DNA of 64,000 bases from Torymus aiolomorphi (Eukaryota > Arthropoda > Insecta > Hymenoptera > Torymidae), in the NCBI GenBank assembly GCA_036365515.1, contig CM070873.1:29060085-29124084 (forward strand). The letters are read 5' to 3'. Shown in pieces: positions 12,284 through 23,259 of this stretch. The translations under genes and the position numbers were made by a program. The notes below the pieces were generated by a model, which did no database searches, had not been told where the DNA came from, and saw nothing but the letters and a program-made list of their open reading frames with translations. Numbering within the stretch: the stretch's first letter is position 1; each line of letters opens with the position of its first letter.

Positions 12284-15200
12284 TTAAGTCTCGCTGATTA
12301 CGCTCCACGTGTCCTTCTCCTGATTGTAAAACGGCAGTGGCCTCAGCGACGAGGCGGCTTCCAACGCGGCCTGCAATATCCCAAAAATTACACCCTCGCA
12401 TACATACCAATGACAAATAAATATTTATACATACCTCCTGGACGGCCTTATCCTGGTCTTCGACGAGTCGTTCGAGCAAACCCCTCAGCGATTTTCCCCA
12501 GATGCGCTGCAGCGTCTTCCGGCTGAACTGCGACAGCAGCAGCAGGAAGCTGCAGACGCGCGAGCGCAGCTTCGACTGTCGGTGCGTCATCAGCTTCGTG
12601 AACAGATCTATCAGGTCGTCTGCAATACAAGATTAATTTTGGTTCTCTTCTTTGTAAGTATATATACATAATTACTGTAGAGATTTATTACCTGAAGATT
12701 TATCTCTAAGCAATACTTTGTCGACGAGCTCGGCGTTGCCCGTCTGCGAGCGCAGCACCTCGCTGAGGATGGCAACAAGGTCGGAGACGATCCTGGGCTT
12801 GCGCTTCTCCAGGCCGAGCAGCTGCTGGAAGAGCTGCAGGCCGTCCGGCACGATGAATACGGCGTCGCAGAACTGCATAAGGAACTCCTTTTTGGAGTGC
12901 ACGAGCCTGGAGAGGACCAGCAGCGTCTTCTCCAAAGCCTGTGTGTGAAATTATAAAAGTAGTATCAGGAGTGTCCAGTAGGTGGCGAAAGCGTTTCCGC
13001 AGTGAAGTTGGGCCACCAAAATATGATTTTTGGCAAGTTAGATAATTTTCACTTTGATCGTGTGAATTTTGCAAAATATTTTACAAAAGAAACTATAAAA
13101 CTGCAAAAACACTTTTCTACTATGATGTAATAAAAACATTAAAAAAAAACACTATAATACCTGAAGCTCATCGGCGGACAGAGCATAATTGAACCTCCAC
13201 TTATTCGTCGCTGTGGACGTAGACTCATCGGTCGCGGTACAGCACTGCTGTCTCTCGCTCATCAGCAGCTTCACCGCGTAAACGAAATTTGGCACGACCC
13301 TGACGTCCAGGTACACTCGCTGTATCCTCTCGAGGTCGTCGCCAGAGACACAGCCGACGGCAAATGGCAGCGACATCAGGCAGGCAATGTACTCAACGAC
13401 TCGACAGCTCGCCGCTGGATTCTTCAGGGGCGAGACGAACACTGACATGCAGTTTTCCTGGAGGAAGGAGCCGATCTCGCCCTCCATCATCTCCTCCATC
13501 GAGCGTTGCAGAAACACGGCCCATTCCTCGTTCTCGAGGGGCTGGTCCACGTCGCGCGGCGTCCAGTCGGGGAGTCGCGTGCGTCGTTTCACTATGTTGT
13601 TCTGGGGGATGGGAATTATTTTGTTGTTAACTTTGTAAGGTATGTCTAAGGTTGGGTTCAAACCTAGCCGTTATAATTAGCCACAAACTTAACGCCAACC
13701 TTGACTTTTTCTATAAACTCACCAAATCGCTGGCTAGCTCCTTGTCATGCTCGGAGCTGATCCTGGACGACATCGTCTGCTTGCACTCGTTGTTCAGCTC
13801 GTCCAGCGACACGGACGCGCAGCTAATATTGTTCGACCCGTTCGTCGTGTTCAGCGCCGACAGACAACACGATTCCTTCCTATGATACTGATTAGCAGCA
13901 GCTGCTGCAAGGCAACACGCCGGTGGCGACCCCAAATGAGTGCTCTCCAGCTGCCAGGCGAGTTGTTGATTATGCAAAGCGGCCAAGCAACAAGCCGGAA
14001 GTGAGGTTTCGGACAGGTTCACGTTGGTGAAACACTCGGCTCTACCTTCGAGGCTTTCCAGACAGTAAGGTAAATGCTGCTGTTTGGGGTCCTCTGTTTC
14101 CTCGACGATGGGGCAGTCGACCTGATAGATTGCGTAGTCCGCGGCGACGAGGTCGCTACGCAAGGATGCGCGTAGGCTCAGGTTGTTCAGGAGGACGTTC
14201 ACGCTCGTATTGGATTCAGAGCCGCTCGGCTCGCTGCGACGAAGGACCTGAGAGTGGATCTTTTTGATCTGCTTCTCGAGGATCTTCCTTTGAATCGAGA
14301 ACAGGGAGCTTCGTAGTTAATAAATGCGGCGGAGGTACTTGATATACTTTTGAGGCTTTTTTCAATGGGACGACCATTGCGGTTGTATTGTATTATCAAC
14401 TTTACGTTACGCACTTGAAAGATAGTCGCGTTAAATTTATTTTAAAATAATGATGAAGAATAATTACTTATTTTAATGGTAAAAGGTGACACGCGTTATA
14501 ATCGTAATATTGAAAACTTTTGATACCAGAAAAAATAAATTTCTATCTTCAAATCCAACCTCATAATCATTTTTAAACAAAACCAATCATTTCTCTTCAC
14601 ACACACACACAAATCCTAAAACTTACTTCGACTGGCTGGTGAACCTCGACGTCAAGCTCTGCAACTGATGCTGTTTCGCCCTCGCCTGGCTGACTGACAG
14701 CGGCGAGGTAAGTGACAGAGGCGCCGTCTCGCCGTCGACCGTGAGGATGCGGCCCTTGACGAACGGGTGCTCCAGGAGTTCCGGCCAGGTCAACCTCTGC
14801 GCCGGGTCCTTCCGCAGTAAACCCTGGAGGAAACTCTTGCAGTGCTCGCTGATGTGCTCCGGCCACTTGATCTCCTTGTGAATCAGGGTGACCAGGTGGC
14901 GCATCGAGTTGGTCTGGAAGGGCGGCACGCCGTTGACGAGCTCGTAGACGATGCAGCCGAGCGACCTGGTGGTTAAAAAAATTTTTTATTTTTAATTTAA
15001 GATAAAATTAGGATGACATGTTGAGCTTAATTCGTGGTTTAAACACTTTTTTTTATGTAGCTGTCAGTTGAATTCTTATTATTAGAAGTTAAAAATGTTT
15101 GTGTCAATTAATTTTATCGTTACCATATATTCATTACCTGAAGTTTACGATTACCAGATCAAGATTTCTTATATCTAAGACTATAATTCTTTAAAAGTGT

Positions 15201-16953
15201 TTATATCGAGTCGTGAAAAATTCAATTAAAAAATCATTTTATTACCACTCCAATATACGTTAAGTACGTTACAGAGCTATAAAGCAGATTTGCTTATAGG
15301 CACAAGGACACTGAGAATCTTAATTAAAAATAAATCATAATAAATTTAAAAATCTGTAATGAGAACAATGATGATAGCATTGAATTGAAAATTATAACCG
15401 TTTTAAATACAGATATTATTGAATTAATTCCCGAACTAAACTAACTTTTGAATTCTTTCATCCAAATAAGTATATATACAAACCTAACAAAAATGTTTTC
15501 GAGAATCCGGCATATATGTACACCTTATTAAAAACCACAAACTCACCACAAATCGACGTTATGATCGTACGGCAGCTCGTCCATCAGCTCGGGCGCCATG
15601 TACAGCGGCGTGCCCTTTATCGACATGAGCACATGAGTGCCGAGGCTCATCCATCTGGCGAATCCAAAGTCGCACAGCTTCGCCACGCCGTTCGTGTCCA
15701 GCAGCACGTTCTGCGGCTTCATGTCCCTGCGTAGAAAAAAAGTTCACTCTCACAGAGTCCCTCCCTCTCTCTCTATTGTGTGTATACGTATGTACATACC
15801 TGTGGACAATACGACGAGAGTGCAGGTAGTGGAGCGCCGAGACGAGGTCGCAGGCTATTACCTGCGCGCGCTCCTCCGACAGCCGGCCCGTCTTGCCGAG
15901 GATCTCGTACAGCTCCTTCTCGACGTACTCCGTTACCACGACGACCTGTTTTTTTTTTGTGACGAGAAATGCATACATATATATTTCTTTTTTGTAAAGT
16001 GGAGAGTTGGTAGGGTAACGGGGGGTTTGGAAAGTGGAAGAGGAGCTTTTTGTGTATATATATAATGTACCGAAAAAAGAGAGTATTCGGATCACCGAGT
16101 TTGCTAAAATTTCCGGAAATGTCCTCTCGCGTAAAAACGTAGTAGAAAAAAAAATTCTTTAATTATTATAAAAAGAGAGTTATCACGTCATGTCGTCAGC
16201 GAAATTTGTTCTCTAAAATCTTTATACATTGTCTCCGTCAAAATAACCGCAAGTATATAGGAACAATTACAATTAAAAGTAACGACAGGCCTCATTACGG
16301 GCTCGCGCATCTAAAAAAAAAAGGGAAATTAAAACCATGAAACCCCGGCGATGTGCGACCTACATCGGCTTTTCTCATTTTTCAACAACCGCGGTCCGGA
16401 TTTTCGCGCGTATATATACATCCCCTCCCTTTTAAGATATTAAAATTTCTCGTATTAATTACTCGTTGCTACCTCGATATCGAATTATGCATGATTATAT
16501 ACACCTAGCGACGAGTATCAGGAGAGGTTCGTGTGTTTTATTCTCAGGGTATCTTAATTATACATCCTAAAACTATATATATATATATATATACACATCA
16601 CGCATCCAAACAATTAATTCAGACATGCAAATTACCTCGGTCTCGGTCTCGAACGAATCCAGCATCTGTATGATGTTCGGATGTCGCATGCCCTTCTGGA
16701 TCTCGCACTCGCCGCGCAGACTCGTCAGCTCTTTCAGCGGCCTTCCTTTCTACAAAAGAAAAAAAAAACCAAAACCATCCAAACCTCTCTTCCTCATTAC
16801 CTACACATAAACGTAACCAATTAATCAATCAAAGAAACTCACCGTGCGCGTGACTTTGTACGCAACGGTGGCCCCGTCGCTCTTGCGCCTCGCCTTGAAC
16901 ACCTGACCGAACGAGCCCTCGCCCACTTGCTTGATCAGCTCGTAATTCTCCAT
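12284..16953 (-). CDS. fu: Serine/threonine kinase Fused (STK36 homologue), complete, 10 exons
   Basis: Hedgehog-pathway kinase that acts with the kinesin-like Costal2 and Suppressor of fused. Coding exons, in transcript order: 16953-16843, 16749-16636, 15945-15800, 15726-15547, 14965-14627, 14308-13723, 13601-13161, 12938-12692, 12619-12435, 12370-12284. All introns are GT-AG, phases close without a shift, and the total is 2436 nt, or 811 residues. Drosophila Fused is about the same length. The kinase domain is residues ~4-252: P-loop GEGSFG (11-16), VAYK lysine K33, HRDMKPQN (catalytic D125), DFG (143-145), GTPLYMAPE (162-170), HPF near 250. The C-terminal regulatory region (~300-811) is helical and includes the segment [18 protein letters not shown]. 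The start ATG at 16951-16953 begins [16 protein letters not shown], the expected distance before the P-loop. Oddities: the activation-loop position matching Drosophila T158 is Met, and the linker has three Cys-Cys-Leu-Ala/Ser motifs. The exon 6 acceptor (at 14309) has a weak pyrimidine tract and is the least certain junction. The family call is secure. Confidence 0.95.
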
Positions 16954-17104
16954 CTATATCTCTCTGTTGTAGTCGTCGCGTCTTTGCTCGAGCGTCGCGC
17001 GGCCGACAATGCCGATGGCGTCTTCCGCATGTGGCGCGCTTGAGAACGAAACGAGAATGAGAGAGAGAGAGAGAGAGAGTCGCCCCCACTTCCTTGACCT
17101 TCGC

Positions 17105-17160
17105 CCGGCACGATTGGTCGCGGTCCCGAGCGAGCGCCCCGGCCATTGGCCGCCGCGACC
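17105..17160 (-). promoter_or_regulatory. CCAAT-box promoter region of fused
   Basis: Two ATTGG motifs on the plus strand, at 17113-17117 and within the palindrome GGCCATTGGCC (about 17141-17151), read CCAAT on the minus strand. They lie 160-190 bp upstream of the fused ATG in a CpG-rich stretch. This is a typical NF-Y-type, TATA-less housekeeping promoter layout. No start site can be fixed by eye. Confidence 0.4.
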
Positions 17161-17169
17161 GGAATAGCT

Positions 17170-18091
17170 CGAGGAGCTGCTGATGAGGAGAGAACGAGTG
17201 AGAATTGCCGGGAGCGCGTTGTGTATAACTCTTTTTGGAGATGTGTGAGAGAGGAGCGAGTAATTGCAAAGTTATTTATTGTATTAATATTCGCGATTGT
17301 CCCGGCGCGGTTTATAATAATGACGATGCTGCGACCGCCCGCGCGCTGACATAAACTACAAGCGTCGCATTATCGAGTCCTATTATGATTATCCAATTGA
17401 TTTTGAAATTAATGTATATTTGCAAGCTGATTATATACACACAGAGATTAGTTAAATCATTCGTCGACCGGTCGATGTCATCTCGTTGATTAATTAAACT
17501 AATTATATTGTATAAACTATAAACTTAACAAAAAAAAAAACAAATACTTGTCGAATTAACAGTGACTCGCCGAACCTAAAGTATATAAGCAGAGCGCCTC
17601 CTTACATCTCTCGTAACCGAGCCTCTCCCGCTACATAGCTCTGAAAAAAGGCTCGCAGCAGCAGAAGGCCATTAAAAAGGAACGCGTTTCACCTACAAAG
17701 ATCATTCGGCGTAAGTGCGCGAGCAGCAGCGCCGTTGCAAAGGGGGAGATCGTGCGCGCGGCGGCCCTTGTGCGAATGAAAGGAGAAAGAGGGAGAGAGA
17801 GGGAGAGAGAACTGTTGGAATTCACGCAGCGTCGTCGCCGCCGCGCGGCCGAGTATTACTGTACTTCGGGGAGAGAGGATGTAGGCGTGCGTGCGTGGGA
17901 GAGGGAATTCGGAATTGGATCGATTCGCCGGTATAATAGCCGGCTGTGCGCGCGTACGGAGGATGTCTATAGGGTGTAATGTAGACATGTGCGCGGTTTC
18001 GGGTTTTTTTTTTTTTTTTTTTTCATTATTATAAATTGGTCGGTCGAAATGAGTGTAAGTATATAAACGGGTTGTGTTTTAAGCTATGGTA
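17170..18091. other. Intergenic, no gene seen
   Basis: This lies between the fused promoter and the MITE at 18092. It contains a CpG- and purine-rich stretch (17700-17960) and a T20 run near 18006. The frames here are low-complexity Arg/Glu. Confidence 0.5.
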
Positions 18092-18500
18092 TACACTGTA
18101 AAAAAGTCTTTGTAAAAATACTACGTTGGAAGTAGGTAATCAAAGTGACCTACGTTGAAAGTGGTAAAATTAATACAAATCCAGCTAATTCACTATACTT
18201 TGAAGTTACTTCTATTTTTACTACATTGAAAGTAGTAAATGAATTTTACTGCTTTCAATGATGGTCACTTTAATTACCACTTTCAATATACTATTTTTAC
18301 AATGTGGTTGTAATTTACCTATTTCCAATGTAGTATTTTTACAATGCGATTGTAATGTAGTTCAGATTTTACATAAAACCTAGTAAAATATTCATGAAAT
18401 TTGTAATCTTACAGTTTCTAAAGTAGTGAATTTACCGTTGTCTAATGGAAAAATTTTACTAATCCACTGTAAATCTACAAGGAGTTTTTTTTACAGTGTA
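18092..18500. mobile_element. MITE with TIR TACACTGTAAAAAA
   Basis: The left end TACACTGTAAAAAA (18092-18105) is mirrored by TTTTTTTTACAGTGTA (18485-18500), with TA at the borders. The interior repeats ACTACNTTGAAAGTAG and its inverse several times, so the whole element can fold. Non-coding, about 410 bp. Confidence 0.75.
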
Positions 18501-19039
18501 TATGTATAGCAGAGGTTGACAATTGGCGCAGCTGCGAATAGAACGAGAGCGAGTAGATTGACAAGTGCGTGCGCGCGTTTATATTGGTAATGAACAAATT
18601 CACGCACGAGTAAATAAAACGCGAAATCGCGTATAAAAAATTCAAATGAAAACAGACAATCGCCTGTCTATGTACTGATATAATTGTTTTTTTACACATT
18701 TACCGTTATATCAACAGAGCCCTCGTATATATCTAAAAAAAACCACCTTCCATTCGAATAAATGTTCCATTAATTATTGCATTTGATTCAACTATATTCT
18801 AGGCGCACTCGCTCGATTGGGAAAAAAATTGCCCAACAATCGATCCCCCTGCACAATCTCATTGAACCGCGCCACTCTAAACCGCTAATAAAAGCACAAA
18901 ATCCGTACACGCGGACTAATTACCTCGCGGATACACTGCTCATTCATTATATCCCCACACAGACACACGCACACAGATGCTATTGACCAAAGCGTTCGCT
19001 CGCGCGCACCGAAGACCCTGCCGGCAGCAGCTCTCAAAG

Positions 19040-19739
19040 GCGAAAGAGAGTAAAAAATGAAACGAAAGCGCTCTCTCTCCATAGAGTGGGGGCGTCTGCG
19101 TGCGCGGATGCTGCGCGTGCGCGCGCCGGCGGCGGCGGCGTCGGCGGCTCGGAGCCGCGCTGGCTCAGAGCGAGCGCGGACGCCCGCGGAGTCGCATCGC
19201 TGCCCCGGCGCCTGCGTAGTATATACAGTATATATATATCGTTATATAGATAGATATAGACACAGTGAGATATACACAGGGTGCGCGGGTCAAAGAGCGG
19301 TTGTGATGCATATATTATACGATAATAAAGTGCGCGACGACGACGGGGCTTGTATAATATTGGATGACATACAGAGTGCGCGAGTGTAAGCAGCGTGTGT
19401 CACGTGGCCGCGAATCGATCGAGCGTATACACACAAGTGTGTATATAACGTACCTATACCTGTGTGTGGGGTGTATATATATATATATATATATATCTAG
19501 TGTGTAAGGGGTGCACGGAAGGTCACGGAACCAGGCGCCCGCGAGCGCGCGAGAGCTGCGCACTTGTAGAGAGGACATCGCGAGCTGCTGCTGCTGACAG
19601 GGTGAACTGATATATGTAGTGTGTATGTGTGTGTGTGTGTGTGCGCCTTTTCGGGGGTGCGAAGGTAAAAAAATAGTGGAGAGGAGGAGGAAAGAAAGAA
19701 GAAGAGGAGAGGAACGATCGCACACGCACGCGGGCCGGG
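19040..19739 (+). other. Candidate non-coding first exon of a plus-strand gene
   Basis: A GC-rich block with (GGC)n (about 19120-19160) is followed by TATA-rich and (TG)n sequence, and then a purine-rich leader ending CCGGG|GTGAGT, a strong 5' splice site at 19740. It lies head-to-head with fused, about 2.5 kb away. A CACGTG E-box sits near 19401. No coding frame is convincing, so if transcribed this would be a 5' UTR exon with a long first intron, perhaps to the exon at 54600. The start boundary is a guess. Confidence 0.3.
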
Positions 19740-19741
19740 GT

Positions 19742-21055
19742 GAGTTCAAGTGCATGTGGAGACGATTCCATTGTGTTATATGCGTACTTTTAAGTATATA
19801 TAGCTTGTTGTTTACTCACACGGTAGCGCGTGCGGTTTGTCAATGACCAGAGTTAGCTATACTCGCGCTTTCTGAATATATATACACTGACACACTTTCG
19901 TGTGTATTATATTATATACTGTTAGGCCCGAAACTGGTTCCACGTCGCGGTTGCACAGTAGCCAATAAGGATAGAGAGATGCATTAATTATACAAACGAT
20001 TTATCGGTTCGCACGCGCGCGGGATGTAGAACTATCCTCATGATTATCATAACTAATCGACCGAAAAAGAAAAATATTGCCATTCTTCACCTGTTGAGCA
20101 CGTATTATACACACGCACTGCGCGCGTGCGTTCGGATTTCGAGTAAATATCGACTTTTCCCCGCGAATCTACCGAGCTTTTGCGCTCCGAGAGTCAAGGT
20201 TGTGTCATATCGCAGCTGTAGTGTGTATATATAGATCGTGCTGCGAAAATTTGCATGTTATTAAAATAAATATTCATGCTCGCGGTCTGGAATTTTAAAG
20301 CACACCGGGTTGTGTACAAATATAGTGGAAGCTCGTTAAATTACCATACGGACATAATGAAGCTGTTTATTCGGCATGTCCCTGCTCTTTTTTTACGACT
20401 GCATATACAAGGAAAGTTATTACAGCTCGTCTGTCAGTTTGTGTATAGTATAATTGGTAATCGTGCTGATAAAACACTTGTTGATGCATTTCCAATACCT
20501 TGAAAAAAAAAGCGTGTACACCAGATGCGCGCAGCAGCGTCTAATTACCCGCATCTTGTGTATCGCACACTTTCCCACATGCGCTGTAGCAGTCAAGTGC
20601 CCGTATACGTAAGTACGTGGCTCTTGATAATCGTCGCCTTCGCGTCGAGAAAAGGGCGATGATGAAAAATCAAGTGCCCCCGCGAGCGATCAAAGGGAGA
20701 ACAAGGCGAGCGCCTATGTGTGTGTGTGTGTGTGTGTGTGTAGAGTATGAAGAGGGTGGTTATAGTGGTGGGGTGGTTCGAGGGTCTGTATATACCCTTT
20801 TGTCGAGATATAGGGATTTTTTTACGCGGCGATTAGAGAGGAACAATCGCACGTTGCGCAAGTTTCGATTTCCTGTGTCGTTGGGATGAAGCAATTATAG
20901 AAGTTTTTACACGAAGGTGTGGCTTATATTTTTGCTGTTATATTGCGAGTAACTAAAAATATTATATACAAATACATATATATATATATATATATTGTAT
21001 AGAAAAAGGAAGAGACGTTGAAACAAAACCTTCTTTCCTCCTTCGTTACCCCGCA
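19742..21055. other. Non-coding, no gene seen
   Basis: Mixed composition with a (GT)n run at about 20718-20740 and a (TA)n run near 20977. No exon-like segment with matching splice sites was found. Confidence 0.5.
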
Positions 21056-21623
21056 CCGATATATAAGCAATTCTCAGGATTTTCTGCAAAAAAGAGGGTA
21101 AAAAAAATAAAAAAAGTTTTGAGGTACACTTCTGTTATAAGTTTTTCTTCGTTTTATAGGTCATGTAGAATATGAGAAAATTTTCGAACAATCGAAAACG
21201 GTCTTGTGACACCGTTTTAAAAAGAAATCCATTTTTCTGATGCAAATTTAACATGGGAAAAATGGACGAAAAGTAGTCACTGATGATGAGTCAATAGTAA
21301 GCTTTTAAATGTACCAACAAATATTCTTCTACTTTAATCGCCTTTTTGTGGAATATTTGTTGGTACATTTAAAAGCTTACTATTGGCTCATCATCAGTGA
21401 CTACTTTTCGTTCATTTTTCCCATGTTAAATTTCCATAAGAAAAATGAATTTTTTTCTAAAACGGTGTCACAAGACCGTTTTCGACTGTTCGAAAATTTT
21501 CTCGTATACTATATGACCTACAGAACGAGAAAAAATTTATAACAGAATTGTGCCTCAATTTTTTTTATTTTTTTTTTTGACCTTCTTTTTTGCAGAATAT
21601 CCTGAGAATTGCTCATATACCTA
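21056..21623. mobile_element. Long foldback (hairpin) element
   Basis: Two arms of about 270-280 bp face each other around a ~24-nt loop (21327-21350). The left outer end GCAATTCTCAGGAT is mirrored by ATCCTGAGAATTGC. The inner ends ACCAACAAATATTC / GAATATTTGTTGGT are exact. Scattered mismatches and small indels between the arms show it is not newly made. The only frames across it are hairpin translations. Confidence 0.85.
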
Positions 21624-22074
21624 TCCCTCCTGCGATTCAAGCTACACAATGAGCAACATTTTCGGCCAATCCTTGCGCACTTTCCATACTATATACACCT
21701 CGGACAAACCCATAATCATAAATCACTCTCTCGTTCTTTTCTCACCTATATACACGGCCTCATGTTGCCCAATAATAATTCGCCGCAGTCGCGCATGCAT
21801 TGTGTATTATCAGCGGCCAAGGACTTATCGCGGAGAAGTTATTGTTTCAGCTCTCTCTAGTGCGCGCGGTCGCCCGATTTCCTGGCGCGCTCGCGTTATA
21901 CATGTATGTATGTGTAAGAGAGTTATAGTTTTTCTTGGAAGTTGCTCGAATTTCGAGCGAATTTACGGCCGGATAAAGCTGATAAGAGAGTATAATCGAA
22001 TAGTTGTTGCTGTTATGTGTGTGTGCGCGCGCTGCGTCGATGTAATACGAGGATACGCGTGTGTATGTATAGCA

Positions 22075-22309
22075 ATGGGTCTGAAGTTTGCAACGTTGGA
22101 CTGCAACGAAATTAAAAACAATTCATTCTACTTCAAAGTTATATTGATTAATTTTAATTTCGCGTGAAGATTTAGTATTTCGTAGTATAAAATAACTTTA
22201 TGACAATAGTTTAGATAAAATGTTTTACTGCCAAAACTGCCAATAGTAACTTTAATTAATTGTAAAAAATTATTTCGTTGCATTCCAACGATGCAAACTT
22301 CAGACCCAT
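22075..22309. mobile_element. hAT-like MITE, copy 1, 8-bp TSD GTATAGCA
   Basis: The ends are ATGGGTCTGAAGTTTGCAAC and its inverse, running on into CGTTGGANTGCAACGAAAT. It is flanked by perfect 8-bp repeats GTATAGCA at 22067-22074 and 22310-22317, the duplication length of the hAT superfamily. At 235 bp it is non-coding. Five more copies lie at 26399, 29246, 32427, 39548 and 39822. Confidence 0.9.
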
Positions 22310-22870
22310 GTATAGCACTGGTATGATAAAGTTAGGTTCCGTGAAATTAAAAATCAATATACGCGAGTATTTGTAATTTTTATATCAAAAACGTATACTA
22401 ACAGAGTAGTCTGTACAACGAGAAACCCAACCTTTTCCGATACATTAAAAACACGTAAAATATAACCGTCCACCGGTACGACCCGTCGAATAAAAAAAAA
22501 ATACGTTTCCTATCCCCGCCCGGCAAAAAACGGCATCGAAAAGCGATCAACCGTCGCGCTCCGAAAATAATTGTTATTGACGCTCTCTCGCGCTATCGCG
22601 GGCTCCTGCAATTCATCATAATCGCGGGAGTCGCCGGCGTGTGTAATAAAAAAAAAGCGAAAGGTCGCGTGCGAGGTAATTAAGATCGATCGGGCGCAGC
22701 TTTCGGCCGTGCCGATGTATTATATATTATACACTCGAGGGAAAGTTTGGCGCGATTTTTTTTTACGCGACTAATCCATCTTAATTCGCTCTGTCGTCCT
22801 CTCGTACATAACACAAAGTGTGGCTTTTATGATGAATAAATTTACACTGAAATTTTCAACGACTTGTATA

Positions 22871-22884
<14 letters not shown>
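22310..22884. other. Non-coding, no gene seen
   Basis: AT-rich DNA followed by a CpG-rich patch at about 22540-22700, then the start of a TA/GT microsatellite. No gene. Confidence 0.5.

Positions 22885-22963
<79 letters not shown>
22885..22963. repeat. (GT)n microsatellite
   Basis: A GT run of about 39 units that abuts the left arm of the palindrome starting at 22964. Confidence 0.95.
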
Positions 22964-22967
<4 letters not shown>

Positions 22968-23070
22968 CGGTGAGAGGTTTGTTTGTTTGCGCGGTTGTTT
23001 TATGTCTTTTCGAGAGGCGTGTTGGGTTATTGCGGACGCGATTTGTCGCGGTTTAAACTTTCGTCGTTCA

Positions 23071-23152
<82 letters not shown>

Positions 23153-23259
23153 TGAACGACGAAAGTTTAAACCGCGACAAATCGCGTCCGCAATAACCCA
23201 ACACGCCTCTCGAAAAGACATAAAACAACCGCGCAAACAAACAAACCTCTCACCGTATA
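22964..23259. repeat. Perfect 296-bp palindrome centred on (AT)39
   Basis: A 109-bp left arm (22964-23072) and a 109-bp right arm (23151-23259) are exact reverse complements by eye, separated by (AT)39. The arms begin TATACGGTGAGAGG and end CCTCTCACCGTATA. They are CpG-containing unique sequence, not a known TIR. Identical proteins appear on both strands only because of the symmetry. Confidence 0.95.

Noticed and set aside
21550..22167. 205-codon plus-strand frame
   Set aside because: It overlaps the right arm of the foldback element and runs into the hAT-like MITE. The product has no recognisable domain.
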